The position numbers and the translations under genes are program-made. From positions 776,244 through 840,243 of the forward strand of contig NZ_JAPMLT010000001.1 in NCBI RefSeq assembly GCF_026410385.1: a stretch of DNA of 64,000 bases. The letters are read 5' to 3'. The notes under the pieces were generated by a model. That model did no database searches. It worked only from the letters and a program-made list of their open reading frames with translations, and was not told the DNA's origin. Source of the DNA: Tumebacillus lacus. GTDB taxonomy: Bacteria; Bacillota; Bacilli; Tumebacillales; Tumebacillaceae. Of this stretch, positions 44,404-53,490 are shown piece after piece. Every line of letters begins with the position of its first letter. Position 1 is the stretch's first letter.

Positions 44404-45399
44404 CTATCGCTCTTCGTAGACGTGGGTCAGTGCGTCTTCCGGATCGAAGAACGGCGCTTTTTCCGCTTCGTCAGTCGCTTCGTTGACTGCTTTCGCGATG
44501 CTGTCGTTCATCTCTTGTTCTTTCTCCGGGGTGAGCACACCCTTGTCGCGCAGGTATTGGGCGAACGTGAGGATCGGGTCCTTTTGCTTCGCCGCTTCGA
44601 CTTCTTCACGGGAACGGTACGCACGATCATCGTCGTCCGAGGAGTGCGGCACCAGACGGTAGGTGCGGGCTTCGATCAAGGTCGGGCCTTCGCCGTTGCG
44701 GGCGCGCTCTGCCGCCTCTTTCGTGTACTTGTAGCACTCCAGCACGTCGTTGCCGTCGATGGAGTGACCCGGGAAGCCGTAGCCGACCGCACGGTCTGCC
44801 GTGTTGTGGTTGCCGAGTTGCTTATCGAGCGGCACGGAGATCGCATAGCCGTTGTTTTCGACGTAGAAGATCACCGGGAGCTTGTGCACCGCTGCAAAGT
44901 TTGCCGCTTCGTGGAAGTCGCCTTGGTTGGAAGAACCTTCCCCCGTCGACGTGTACGCGACCGATTTCTCGCCGCGCATCTTCGCTGCCAGAGCAGCACC
45001 GACTGCGTGCGGGAACTGGGTGGTGACCGGCGAGGAACCGGACAGGATGCGGTACTTGCGACCGCCGAAGTGGCCCGGCATCTGACGGCCGTGCGAGTTC
45101 GGGTCGCCCGGCTTTGCAAACGCTGACATCATGATGTCGGTCGGCGTTTGGCCGAACACGAGCACACAGCCGAGGTCGCGGTAGTACGGAGCGATGTAGT
45201 CGATCGTTTTATCGAGCGCAAACGTTGCCCCGACTTGAGCCGCCTCTTGGCCTTGGCACGAGATGACGAACGGGATTTTGCCGGCGCGGTTGAGCAGCCA
45301 GAAACGCTCATCGAGCTTGCGGGCGAGCAGCATGAAATAATACATATTGAGCACTTGCTCTTCGGTCAAGCCAAGTTCTTTGTAATCGTGTTTGGACAT
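44404..45399 (-). CDS. bkdAA: Branched-chain 2-oxo acid dehydrogenase E1 alpha
   Basis: 331-aa subunit that binds thiamine diphosphate: GEGSSNQGDFHEAANFAAV is the cofactor motif and YRLVPHSSDDDDRAYRS the phosphorylation-loop region of this family. It decarboxylates the keto acids of valine, leucine and isoleucine and passes the acyl group to E2. Branched acyl-CoAs are also the primers for iso and anteiso fatty acids. TAGGAGGTATG-type ribosome site. Confidence 0.95.
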   Translation of the reverse strand: MSKHDYKELGLTEEQVLNMYYFMLLARKLDERFWLLNRAGKIPFVISCQGQEAAQVGATFALDKTIDYIAPYYRDLGCVLVFGQTPTDIMMSAFAKPGDPNSHGRQMPGHFGGRKYRILSGSSPVTTQFPHAVGAALAAKMRGEKSVAYTSTGEGSSNQGDFHEAANFAAVHKLPVIFYVENNGYAISVPLDKQLGNHNTADRAVGYGFPGHSIDGNDVLECYKYTKEAAERARNGEGPTLIEARTYRLVPHSSDDDDRAYRSREEVEAAKQKDPILTFAQYLRDKGVLTPEKEQEMNDSIAKAVNEATDEAEKAPFFDPEDALTHVYEER

Positions 45400-45453
45400 C
45401 TGACATACCTCCTAAACGAGTCAGTCGTAAAGGTCAATGAAGAGCGAACCACC

Positions 45454-46905
45454 TTACATGTGGATCGCTTTTCCATCAACAGCCAGCGCCGCTTCGCCAA
45501 TCGCTTCAGCGAGAGTCGGATGCGGATGAATCGTGTGCGCGATCTCCCACGGAGTCGCGTCGAGGAAGGTGGCGAGTGCCGCTTCCGTGATCATGTCGGT
45601 CGCGTTTTGACCGATCATGTGAACGCCGAGCAGGTCGTTGGTCTCTGCGTCGGCGATGATCTTGACAAAGCCTTCGATCTCGCCGTTGACCTGCGCCTTG
45701 CCGATGGCGCGGAACGGGAACTTGCCGACCTTGATCTCGCGGCCTTCTTCGCGCAGTTCCGTCTCGGTGTACCCGATCGACGCGATCTCCGGACGCGTGT
45801 AGGTGCAGCGCGCGATGTTTTTATAGTTCATCGGTGCCGGGTTCAACCCTGCGATCACTTCGACGGCGTGGATGCCTTCATGAGACGCCACGTGTGCCAG
45901 TTGCGGCGTCGCGATCACGTCGCCGATGGCAAAGATGTTTTGTTCTTTGGTGCGGAAGTTGTGATCGACTTTGATCGTGCCGCGCTCCACTTCCACCTCA
46001 GTCGCCTCGAGGCCGATGTTTTGCACGTTCGGCTCGCGGCCGACCGAGACGAGGATCATCTCAGCGGAGAGAGTCTCGACCGCTTCTTTGTCGGTGCCGA
46101 TGTTCACTTTGACATCGATGGAGGCGGTGCCGTTCGCTTCGTCGATCTTCAGCGTGTCAGCCTGCGCACCCGTCGAGGTCAGGATGCGGACTTTGCTCTT
46201 GCGGCGGCCGAGCAGCTTGGCCATCTCAGCGGAGATGTCAGCGTCCTCCAACGCGAGGATGCGATCAGCAAACTCGACGACCGTCACTTCGACGCCAAAG
46301 TCGGAGAGCATCGACGCCCACTCGATCCCGATCACGCCGCCGCCGATGATGATCGCCGACTTCGGCAACTCTTCCATCTCCAGCGCTTCGTCGGACGTCT
46401 TGACATACTTGCCGTCGATCGGCAAGTTGCCGAGCGTGCGCGGACGGGAGCCGGTCGCCACGATCACGTTGCGCGGCGAGATGATCTCGCTCTCGCCGTT
46501 CGCCCGCTCCACCGAGACCGCGCCTGCGGTCGGCGAGAAGATCGACGGACCCATGATGCGGCCGATGCCTTCGATCACTTCGATGTTATGTTTTTTCAAC
46601 AGGCTCTGCACGCCTTTGTGCAGGTTGTTGATGATCTTTTGCTTGCGTCCCATCACGGTGCCGAAGTTCAAGGATACGCCGCCGTCGATCTCCACGCCGA
46701 AGTCTTTCAACTTTTGCGCCGTCGCCAGCATGTCGGCGCTCTTCAGCAGCGCCTTCGACGGGATGCACCCGCGATGCAGGCAGGTGCCGCCGACCTTATC
46801 CTTTTCAACGACCGCGACCTTCAAACCGAGCTGAGCGGCGCGGATGGCGGCTACATAGCCGCCGGTTCCGCCGCCCAAGATGACCAAATCCAATTGTTCC
46901 GACAT
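45454..46905 (-). CDS. lpdA: Dihydrolipoyl dehydrogenase (E3)
   Basis: 483-aa FAD flavoprotein that reoxidises the lipoyl arm with NAD. FAD site VILGGGTGGYVAAIRAAQLG, redox disulphide GGTCLHRGCIPSKALL, NAD site IIIGGGVIGIEWASML and the C-terminal catalytic HPHPTLAEA. Encoded inside the bkd operon, so it is dedicated to the branched-chain complex (LpdV type). Confidence 0.96.
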   Translation of the reverse strand: MSEQLDLVILGGGTGGYVAAIRAAQLGLKVAVVEKDKVGGTCLHRGCIPSKALLKSADMLATAQKLKDFGVEIDGGVSLNFGTVMGRKQKIINNLHKGVQSLLKKHNIEVIEGIGRIMGPSIFSPTAGAVSVERANGESEIISPRNVIVATGSRPRTLGNLPIDGKYVKTSDEALEMEELPKSAIIIGGGVIGIEWASMLSDFGVEVTVVEFADRILALEDADISAEMAKLLGRRKSKVRILTSTGAQADTLKIDEANGTASIDVKVNIGTDKEAVETLSAEMILVSVGREPNVQNIGLEATEVEVERGTIKVDHNFRTKEQNIFAIGDVIATPQLAHVASHEGIHAVEVIAGLNPAPMNYKNIARCTYTRPEIASIGYTETELREEGREIKVGKFPFRAIGKAQVNGEIEGFVKIIADAETNDLLGVHMIGQNATDMITEAALATFLDATPWEIAHTIHPHPTLAEAIGEAALAVDGKAIHM

Positions 46906-46968
46906 GGATCAAAGGCTCCCTTCAAATCTAGGACTCTCTACGTAATTAGATGTGAGCTGCGTTCGAGA

Positions 46969-48060
46969 TTAGCGCTGGATCAGGGACTTTTCCTTGCGCA
47001 GGAAGTTGGAGCGGGTGCGGCGCATGATGGCGATGCGCTCTTCTGCCATACGGTCAGCCGCCTTGTAGGTCGGGATGCCGTCGCGCTTGGAGATCTCGAT
47101 GATGTTCGCGATGATGTTGTAGATGTTCTCCACTTTCTTGCGAGCGCGCTCGGCGTTGTAGCCTTCCAGTTCGTCCGCCACGTTGATGACGCCGCCGGAG
47201 TTGATGACGTAGTCCGGCGCATAAACGATGCCCATCTCGTTCAGGATGTCGCCGTGACGCTCTTCTTTGAGCTGGTTGTTTGCGGAGCCTGCCACCACTT
47301 TGCACTTGAGCTGCGGGATCGTGTCATCGTTGATGATCGCACCCAGTGCGCACGGTGCGAAGATGTCGCATTCGACGCCGAAGATCTCGTTCGGTGCCAC
47401 CACTTTCGCGCCGAACTCGGTCACTGCGCGGTCGATGGAGTCTTGGTTGATGTCGGTGACGATCAGGTTCGCGCCCGCCTCATGCAGGTGTTTGGAGAGG
47501 TAGTAGCCGACGTTACCCACGCCTTGGACCGCAACCGTCTTGCCGGTGAGGTCGTCGGTGCCAAACGCTTCTTTCGCCGCCGCTTTCAGGCCGACGAAGC
47601 AGCCGAGAGCGGTCATCGGAGACGGGTTGCCCGAGGAACCGTAGGTTTCCGATACGCCGGTGACAAAGTCGGTTTCCATGTGGATCCAGTCCATGTCTTG
47701 GACGGAGGTGCCGACGTCCTCTGCGGTGATGTAGCGGCCGTTGAGGGATTCGACGTAGCGGCCGAATGCGCGGAACAGCGCTTCCGATTTGTCGGTGCGC
47801 GGGTTGCCGATGATGACGGTCTTGCCGCCGCCAAGGTTCAGGCCGGCCGCCGCGTTTTTATAGGTCATGCCGCGCGCCAGGCGCAGCGCGTCTTCAATCG
47901 CTGCCTCTTCGTTTTCATACACCCACATGCGGGTGCCCCCGAGTGCCGGACCGAGCGTCGTGTCGTGGATCGCGATGATCGCCTTCAGACCGGACGCTTC
48001 ATCGTGGCAGAATACGAGTTGCTCGTAATCATACTTCTCCATATATTCAAAAATTTTCAT
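46969..48060 (-). CDS. bcd: Branched-chain amino acid (leucine) dehydrogenase
   Basis: 363-aa NAD-dependent Glu/Leu/Phe/Val dehydrogenase deaminating leucine, valine and isoleucine to keto acids. Motifs: [18 protein letters not shown], catalytic lysines in [20 protein letters not shown], and NAD site [20 protein letters not shown]. First gene of the operon, behind a sigma-54 promoter, with a leader of about 200 nt. AGGGGGA precedes the ATG. Confidence 0.95.
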   Translation of the reverse strand: MKIFEYMEKYDYEQLVFCHDEASGLKAIIAIHDTTLGPALGGTRMWVYENEEAAIEDALRLARGMTYKNAAAGLNLGGGKTVIIGNPRTDKSEALFRAFGRYVESLNGRYITAEDVGTSVQDMDWIHMETDFVTGVSETYGSSGNPSPMTALGCFVGLKAAAKEAFGTDDLTGKTVAVQGVGNVGYYLSKHLHEAGANLIVTDINQDSIDRAVTEFGAKVVAPNEIFGVECDIFAPCALGAIINDDTIPQLKCKVVAGSANNQLKEERHGDILNEMGIVYAPDYVINSGGVINVADELEGYNAERARKKVENIYNIIANIIEISKRDGIPTYKAADRMAEERIAIMRRTRSNFLRKEKSLIQR

Positions 48061-48270
48061 GACAAATCCCCCTTTAGAGTCATTCAGTAGTTTTCAGAAA
48101 GTTAAGACGAGGTATTAGAAGCACCTCATGCCCCAGTTGCCAGAATACCATACTTGAGCCAGAGGTGGTAGTGAACGGCAGATATGGTTAGTTATCTGCT
48201 TTCTTTGCGCCAGTTATAAGCTAGAGACAAAAAAGAATTGGACGCGAAAAGGTTCACGCCAATTTTTATA

Positions 48271-48286
48271 TGCAAGGGTCGTGCCA
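48271..48286 (-). promoter_or_regulatory. Sigma-54 (-24/-12) promoter of the bkd operon
   Basis: Minus strand TGGCACGACCCTTGCA is a full match to the sigma-54 consensus TGGCAC-N5-TTGCA. It faces bcd, with the start site near 48260. The adjacent gene encodes a sigma-54 activator, as in Bacillus bkd. Confidence 0.92.
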
Positions 48287-48335
48287 ACTTTTCTGAAAGC
48301 GGTTACAGAAAGCCTGAAAACAGCGTCCTTCTAAG

Positions 48336-48370
48336 CAAAAAACCGCCCGTCAGCCAAAAAGGGCGGTTTC
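48336..48370 (-). terminator. Terminator of bkdR
   Basis: AAACCGCCC (48340-48348) pairs perfectly with GGGCGGTTT (48361-48369); minus strand continues TTTTTGC. Confidence 0.85.
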
Positions 48371-48376
48371 TGTTTA

Positions 48377-48434
48377 TGCAATCTTTTGCAAGACGATGCA
48401 ATTTCTTGCAAGCAAGATCCTGCAAAAAATTGCA
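48377..48434. promoter_or_regulatory. Triple TGCAA-N4-TTGCA palindrome array (probable BkdR enhancer)
   Basis: Three perfect 14-bp palindromes: TGCAATCTTTTGCA (48377-48390), TGCAATTTCTTGCA (48397-48410), TGCAAAAAATTGCA (48421-48434). Centres are 20 and 24 bp apart, about two helical turns, and lie about 100-145 bp upstream of the bkd -24 box. The spacing and distance are what a sigma-54 activator enhancer should show. The gap between bcd and bkdR (378 bases) holds only these elements, the promoter, the bkdR terminator and the bcd leader. Confidence 0.75.
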
Positions 48435-48438
48435 GGCG

Positions 48439-50547
48439 TCATGACTGGATGCCGTACTTTTCCAATTTGTAATACAGACTGCGCACCGCGATTCCCAGCC
48501 GTTTCGCCGCCTCCGTCTTGTTGCCGTTGGTCTGCCGCAGGACGCGTGTGATATAGAGACGTTCCGCTTCGCCGACCACCTCATCCAACGAACGCAGTTC
48601 CCCCGTCTGCGGCAGATCGGCGTCCTCGACCGTCTCCGCAACCCAGGCCACCGGCTGTGTCGCGGTGCCGCCGCTGCCCGGCGCTTGGTGCCCGTACAGT
48701 ATCAGATGATGCGGCTCCATCACCGTCTCGGTAAACTTCATATTGATCATCGCCCGGCCGATTGCATTTTCCAACTCGCGCACGTTGCCCGGCCACTGGT
48801 ACTCGATCAGCTTGCCGACCGCCAGCGGCGAGATCTGCTCCACGCCCCGACCGTACTCTTGATTGTACTTATGAATCAACCGCAACCCGATCGCCGGGAT
48901 ATCCTCTTTGCGATAGCGCAGCGGCGGGATGATGATCGGCAGCACGTTCAGGCGGTAGTACAAGTCTTCCCGGAACGTGCCCTGCTGGATCGCCCGCTCC
49001 AGATTGACGTTTGTCGCCGCGATCACCCGCGCGTTGACCGGCGTCGCTTTCGCCCCGCCGACGCGCAGGATCTCCTTTTCCTGCAGCACGCGCAAGATCT
49101 TCGCCTGCATGCTCATCGACAGTTCGCCGATCTCATCGAGAAAGATCGTGCCGCCCGACGCTTCTTCAAACAACCCTTTCTTGCCGCCACGCTTGGCCCC
49201 GGTAAACGCCCCTTCCTCGTAGCCGAACAGCTCCGATTCCAAAAGCGACTCCGAGATCGCCGCACAATTGACCCGGATAAACTGCGAATAGCGCCGCTCG
49301 CTGGCGTTGTGAATCGCATGCGCAAACAGCTCTTTCCCCGTCCCCGACTCGCCACGCAGCAGCACCGTCGCGGGCGTCTCCGCCGCTTTGCGCGCCTGCT
49401 CGATGGCCATCAGCATCTCATTGGAAGAACCGATGATGTCTTCAAACTGATATTTGGCCTCCAACTTGCGGATCAACTGCTTGGCTTGGTTGAGCTCTTT
49501 TGTCAGATTTTCGATCTCTGAGATGTCATGCACGATCCCGACGGACCCTTTCAGTTCACCGTCGACGACGATCGGCGCGACGTTGACGAGGACTTCTTTG
49601 CGGTACGGTCCGACCTTCATCGGCACGCCGCGCACCGGTTTGCGCGTCTTCAGCACCTGCAGATGCATCGATTCGCCCTCGGCGATGTCGACGTCGGCCG
49701 GCTTGCCGATCACCTCTTCCTCGCGCAGTCCGGTCAGCCGCGTATAGGCCGGGTTGATCAGGATGCCCCGCCCTTCCGTGTCGACGACCGAGATCGCGTC
49801 TTGCGTGGAGTGGATGATCGATTGCAGCAGCAGTTGGATCTCCTTGAGGTCTGTGACCTCCTCCGCCATCTTTTGAATCTCCGTGATGTCGCGAAAGACG
49901 GCCAACGCGCCGACCAGATTGCCCTGCCCGTCGCGCATCGGCACCCGGTTGGTCAAGATGCGGGTCGTCGCGTGAAACTCCTGCAGTTGGTTGAGCTCCG
50001 GCACGCCGGTCTCCAACACAATATGCAGACGGGAGTTCGGGATCACTTCACACGCCCGACGTCCGACCATCTCGCCGGCCACCTTGCCGGACAGTTGCTC
50101 AGCTGCCGGGTTGAACAGCGTGATCACCCCTTCGCTGTTCACCGCGATCATCGCATCGTATGTCGAGTTGAGCACCGCACCGAGCTCCTGCCGCGACACG
50201 GTCAGCTGCCGGATCAGTTCCTCCTTCTCCAGCAGCAGCCTCATCATCAGATTGGCCACCGCTCCCGGGATCAGCGTCGTGCCTTTCGGGCGGCGTTCCT
50301 GGATCTCCTTGAAGACCTCCGCCTGCCCGGTCGCCTCGATCACCACCTGCACCGTGCCGACACTGCCGTCAAAAAATGCCTCGTACCGTTGCCCGGTCGG
50401 TACTCCGAGCGACCGGGCCAACACAAATCCAGGCGCATTCGGATCGACGTCGGCGATTCCGACCACATGCACGCTGGCCAAATCTCGAAACGCACGCAAC
50501 AGAGCCGTGCCCCCACGCCCGGCTCCGACGATCAGTATGTTGATCAC
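48439..50547 (-). CDS. bkdR: Sigma-54-dependent activator BkdR
   Basis: 702-aa enhancer-binding protein. Domains in order: an N-terminal Rossmann-like NAD-binding fold (about 1-115; [17 protein letters not shown], then IADVDP and VIEATG), two PAS domains (about 135-250 and 260-375), a sigma-54 AAA+ domain (about 385-620; Walker A GESGTGKE, GAFTGA loop in YEEGAFTGAKRG) and a Fis-type helix-turn-helix (NKTEAAKRLGIAVRSLYYKL). It should activate the bkd promoter in response to branched-chain substrates. The start is GTG 50547, with GGGGGAC 8 bases before it; the extension to 50679 is rejected. Confidence 0.93.
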   Translation of the reverse strand: MINILIVGAGRGGTALLRAFRDLASVHVVGIADVDPNAPGFVLARSLGVPTGQRYEAFFDGSVGTVQVVIEATGQAEVFKEIQERRPKGTTLIPGAVANLMMRLLLEKEELIRQLTVSRQELGAVLNSTYDAMIAVNSEGVITLFNPAAEQLSGKVAGEMVGRRACEVIPNSRLHIVLETGVPELNQLQEFHATTRILTNRVPMRDGQGNLVGALAVFRDITEIQKMAEEVTDLKEIQLLLQSIIHSTQDAISVVDTEGRGILINPAYTRLTGLREEEVIGKPADVDIAEGESMHLQVLKTRKPVRGVPMKVGPYRKEVLVNVAPIVVDGELKGSVGIVHDISEIENLTKELNQAKQLIRKLEAKYQFEDIIGSSNEMLMAIEQARKAAETPATVLLRGESGTGKELFAHAIHNASERRYSQFIRVNCAAISESLLESELFGYEEGAFTGAKRGGKKGLFEEASGGTIFLDEIGELSMSMQAKILRVLQEKEILRVGGAKATPVNARVIAATNVNLERAIQQGTFREDLYYRLNVLPIIIPPLRYRKEDIPAIGLRLIHKYNQEYGRGVEQISPLAVGKLIEYQWPGNVRELENAIGRAMINMKFTETVMEPHHLILYGHQAPGSGGTATQPVAWVAETVEDADLPQTGELRSLDEVVGEAERLYITRVLRQTNGNKTEAAKRLGIAVRSLYYKLEKYGIQS

Positions 50548-50570
50548 AGTAGATTGTCCCCCTGAATCTA

Positions 50571-50612
50571 TGCAACAGATTGCATGTGTGTGAAAGAATT
50601 TGCATGCAAAAA
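50571..50612. promoter_or_regulatory. TGCAA palindromes upstream of bkdR
   Basis: TGCAACAGATTGCA (50571-50584) is a fourth perfect copy of the TGCAA-N4-TTGCA motif, 24 bases before the bkdR start. TTTGCATGCAAA (50599-50610) lies beside it. Autoregulation of bkdR, or control of the divergent yqzF-like gene, is inferred. Confidence 0.6.
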
Positions 50613-50724
50613 ACTTCGACAACCGAACGGTATTTCCTGCCCCTTGTGGTTGGAAATCGTGTAGGCTATCATGAAACATGAAACTCTCGAGTGCTTCATG
50701 CGTATGAAAGGATGTGTACCATAG

Positions 50725-50964
50725 ATGGCAAAAGTGTTCGTTTGGGCGCTGCTTCTCGGCGTCTTCCTGCTCTCCGGCTACGGCTTAAACCTGATCCGCA
50801 TCGCGCTCGTCGACAAACTCGCCGACCCCGGCACCGTGATTTGGTGGCGCGTGCTGATCGGCGGCGTGCTGATGACCGGCGGGATCGCCTTCCTCGGCGG
50901 CCTCGTCTTCTACCGCGACAAAAAGCGCAACAAGATCAAACGGCCCGATTGGAAGAGCAAATAA
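50725..50964 (+). CDS. yqzF: YqzF-like membrane protein (DUF2627)
   Basis: 79-aa membrane protein with two hydrophobic segments (about 5-28 and 42-63) and a basic C-terminus (RDKKRNKIKRPDWKSK). Matches the small YqzF/DUF2627 family, which in Bacillus subtilis also adjoins bkdR. Function unknown. Heads a short operon with the lipoprotein and EcsC genes. Confidence 0.85.
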   Translation: MAKVFVWALLLGVFLLSGYGLNLIRIALVDKLADPGTVIWWRVLIGGVLMTGGIAFLGGLVFYRDKKRNKIKRPDWKSK

Positions 50965-50991
50965 TCTGATCCATCAGGGAGCTGACAATTG

Positions 50992-51393
50992 ATGAAAAAA
51001 TGGCTTGCAGCGGCGTTGACCTTTGCAGTTCTGACCACGGCGTCCGGGTGCTCCATCGGGGGCCAAGAAGTCCTTTCTCAAGAAAACAAAGACAAACTGA
51101 CCGAAAAAGCGAACGACCTGACCCAACAGGCGACAGACGCCGTGAACAAATTGAAAGAAAATCCCGACCTTCAGCAGTTCCTGCTCGACCAAGCGGGAGC
51201 GACCGGTGCCAAGGTCGAGCAATTTATGACCGATCTGATGAAAGACCCGGTCGTCATCCAAGCCACGCAACAACTCGGCCAAGATGTCGTGCGGGACGTG
51301 ATCCAACAGGCCGTCCTGGAAAACAACGGCGTGTTCGACGCGCTTCTGATCACGATCATTACCAACGAATTGGAAAAGCGGATGGGCCAATAA
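50992..51393 (+). CDS. Small lipoprotein
   Basis: 133-aa exported lipoprotein: signal MKKWLAAALTFAVLTTASGC with lipobox ending at Cys20. The mature part is a charged, probably coiled helical domain (NKDKLTEKANDLTQQATDAV) with no known motif. ATG 50992 is used (AGGGAG upstream). It lies 3 bases from the EcsC gene. Confidence 0.82.
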   Translation: MKKWLAAALTFAVLTTASGCSIGGQEVLSQENKDKLTEKANDLTQQATDAVNKLKENPDLQQFLLDQAGATGAKVEQFMTDLMKDPVVIQATQQLGQDVVRDVIQQAVLENNGVFDALLITIITNELEKRMGQ

Positions 51394-51396
51394 CGG

Positions 51397-52194
51397 ATGG
51401 AAACTCGCGAGGCGTTGCATGAACAACTGCTCATCGTCGAAAAATGGGAGGCCGACCAGAAAGATCTGTGGTTCTGGGAAAAGCTCGGCCGCCTGCCGTT
51501 CGCATTGCTCGATAAAGTGACGCCCCAATTTTTGCAAAAAAAGGCGGGCGAGGCGCTGGACGAGATGGTCGGATACATCGATACGGGCGGCAAATATTTG
51601 ATTTCCGCGGACAGTCTGCTGGTACGCTTTCAAAAAGCGTCGGGCGATCCGACTTTGACTTTGGAATCGCTGTCCCGTCTGCCGCTGTCGCTGATGGACA
51701 GCACAGCGGCCGAGTTGAGCAAGTCCCGCTCGACATTTGCCACCGTCCAAGGCGCGACCACCGGATTTGGCGGCGTGTTCACGCTCGCCCTCGACATCCC
51801 GGTCCTGCTCGGCCTTTCCCTGAAGACGTTGCAGGAGATCGCTATCTGCTACGGCTACGACCCGAAGGAAAAAGCGGAGCGGGCGTTTATGATCAAGGTG
51901 TTGCAGTTCACCTCGTCCGACTTTGTGGGAAAAAAGGCGATCATCGAAGATCTCACCGCATACGGCGATCCGGACCGCAACCGGCAAGTCTTCGCCCAAC
52001 TGCAAGGCTGGCGCGAGGTCCTGCTCGTCCAAGCGGAAAACTACGGCTGGAAGAAACTTTTTCAACTCATCCCCGTGGCCGGGATGGTCTTCGGCGCCTA
52101 CGTCAACAAAAAGACCATCGACGAACTCGCGGAGACAGCGAAGATGCTGTACCGCAAGCGGCGTATTTTGGAGCGATTGGCGGAGATGGAGTAA
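51397..52194 (+). CDS. EcsC family protein
   Basis: 265-aa protein of the EcsC family. GATTGFGGVFTLALDIPVLLGLSLKT forms a hydrophobic pair of helices (about 118-150), and a second hydrophobic stretch lies near LIPVAGMVFGAYVN. EcsC is the third product of the Bacillus ecs locus; its function is unknown, and here no ecsAB genes adjoin. Tight spacing to the lipoprotein gene suggests a joint envelope role. Ends at a strong terminator. Confidence 0.87.
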   Translation: METREALHEQLLIVEKWEADQKDLWFWEKLGRLPFALLDKVTPQFLQKKAGEALDEMVGYIDTGGKYLISADSLLVRFQKASGDPTLTLESLSRLPLSLMDSTAAELSKSRSTFATVQGATTGFGGVFTLALDIPVLLGLSLKTLQEIAICYGYDPKEKAERAFMIKVLQFTSSDFVGKKAIIEDLTAYGDPDRNRQVFAQLQGWREVLLVQAENYGWKKLFQLIPVAGMVFGAYVNKKTIDELAETAKMLYRKRRILERLAEME

Positions 52195-52201
52195 ATCAAA
52201 T

Positions 52202-52237
52202 ATGCCGATCTCGAATCACCGAGATCGGCATTTTTTT
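52202..52237 (+). terminator. Terminator of the yqzF-lipoprotein-ecsC operon
   Basis: ATGCCGATCTCG (52202-52213) pairs perfectly with CGAGATCGGCAT (52220-52231), followed by T7. Confidence 0.92.
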
Positions 52238-52277
52238 ATGGCATGGAACATGGGGGTATCGAGCTCTGTTCTTCCTC

Positions 52278-53399
52278 TCACACCCCGAGCCCCTTTTCGA
52301 CGGCCTGCCAGAACTCCTCATTCTCCAAGCCCATCCGCCACATCGCGACACCGGCCAGTCCGAACCCCTCGACCAATCGGGCCTTGATCGCGATGCTGCG
52401 CGCGTCCTCATACCAGACGACGTGCTGCGTGCCGTCTGCTGCGGTGTAGGGGAGATACGGCGTCTGACTCTTCTCATCCCACTGCGGCGCGGCACCTGTT
52501 TGTTTCAAAAGAGTCGGCAGGTTCTTCCACGCCACCGCTTTGTGCCCTTTGCCGGCGGTGAGATTCCAGTCGTTGCCGTACGCGGGCAGCCCGAGCAAGA
52601 TCTTCTCCGCCGGTATCTGCGAGGTGGCGTACGTCAACACGTTTTTCACCCACGGCAAGCTCGCCGTCGGCCCGGGCTCCCCCCACGGGCCGTGCTCATC
52701 ATACGTCATCAACTGCACCTGATCGGCTGCCTCGCCGAGCGCCCGATAATCAAACGCGCCGATCCACGAACTCTTCGGAGAGTCGCTCGTCTTTGCAGCG
52801 GTGGAGACGATCACCCGATACCCGTGCGGACGCAACGCCGCTCCCAATTCGCGCACAAACTGCGTGTACAGATCACGGTCGGTCGGGCGCATATTTTCAA
52901 AATCCACATTGACCCCGGCAAATCCGCCCTCCCGCACGAGTTGCAAGGATTGGGCAACCGCCCGTTGCCGCACCTGCTCGTCGCTGAGAATGAGGTGCGC
53001 AAGATCTTTATTAAAATCGTTATTTTTCTGATTTGTGATCGTCGCATACGTGCCGATCTGCTGATCCTTCGCGATTTGCAAAGAGTCACTCGGCGCGTCG
53101 CCCGCGACCTCCCCCGTCTCTGTGACGGTGAATGTCTGCGTCGACATTTGGTTGAGATAACTTCCGTACGCCGCCAGAGACTCCTTTGATTTTACATCTT
53201 TCGGGTGGTACACCGTATAATACCCGAGCACCGCTTTCACCGGCTTTACAACTGCCGGCTCCTCCCACGGTCGATCATCAACGGGAGCCGATACCGCCTG
53301 TACATGTTGCGGCTGCTCTTGTTCCGAAAACATGAAAACGGCACTGACTGCAACCGCAGCCAGCACCGACACCGAACCGATCCACCAATGTTTGTTCAT
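52278..53399 (-). CDS. Membrane-anchored glycoside hydrolase family 18 protein
   Basis: 373-aa protein with an N-terminal anchor or signal (about 5-25), a linker, and a GH18 barrel (about 60-373). The catalytic segment is FAGVNVDFENM (Glu as proton donor), followed by VQLMTYDEHGPWGEPGP and ILLGLPAYGNDW. It resembles spore N-acetylglucosaminidases of the YaaH/SleL type without LysM domains. Likely substrate is peptidoglycan or another GlcNAc polymer outside the membrane. ATG 53399 has GGGAGG just before it. Last gene of the steA operon, 91 bases after its neighbour. Confidence 0.88.
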   Translation of the reverse strand: MNKHWWIGSVSVLAAVAVSAVFMFSEQEQPQHVQAVSAPVDDRPWEEPAVVKPVKAVLGYYTVYHPKDVKSKESLAAYGSYLNQMSTQTFTVTETGEVAGDAPSDSLQIAKDQQIGTYATITNQKNNDFNKDLAHLILSDEQVRQRAVAQSLQLVREGGFAGVNVDFENMRPTDRDLYTQFVRELGAALRPHGYRVIVSTAAKTSDSPKSSWIGAFDYRALGEAADQVQLMTYDEHGPWGEPGPTASLPWVKNVLTYATSQIPAEKILLGLPAYGNDWNLTAGKGHKAVAWKNLPTLLKQTGAAPQWDEKSQTPYLPYTAADGTQHVVWYEDARSIAIKARLVEGFGLAGVAMWRMGLENEEFWQAVEKGLGV

Positions 53400-53490
53400 G
53401 GTGCCTCCCTGCTCTCTAGTCAAACTTCTGTTCTTCTAGAAGATTCGAGAGAACGGGCCTTTTTATCTGGAGGAAACTCCGCCACTTTCT

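Noticed and set aside
45148..48090. 980-codon open frame on the plus strand
   Set aside because: It lies antisense to lpdA and bcd, which have clear family motifs, ribosome sites and operon context. GC-rich codon bias creates such shadows throughout the window.
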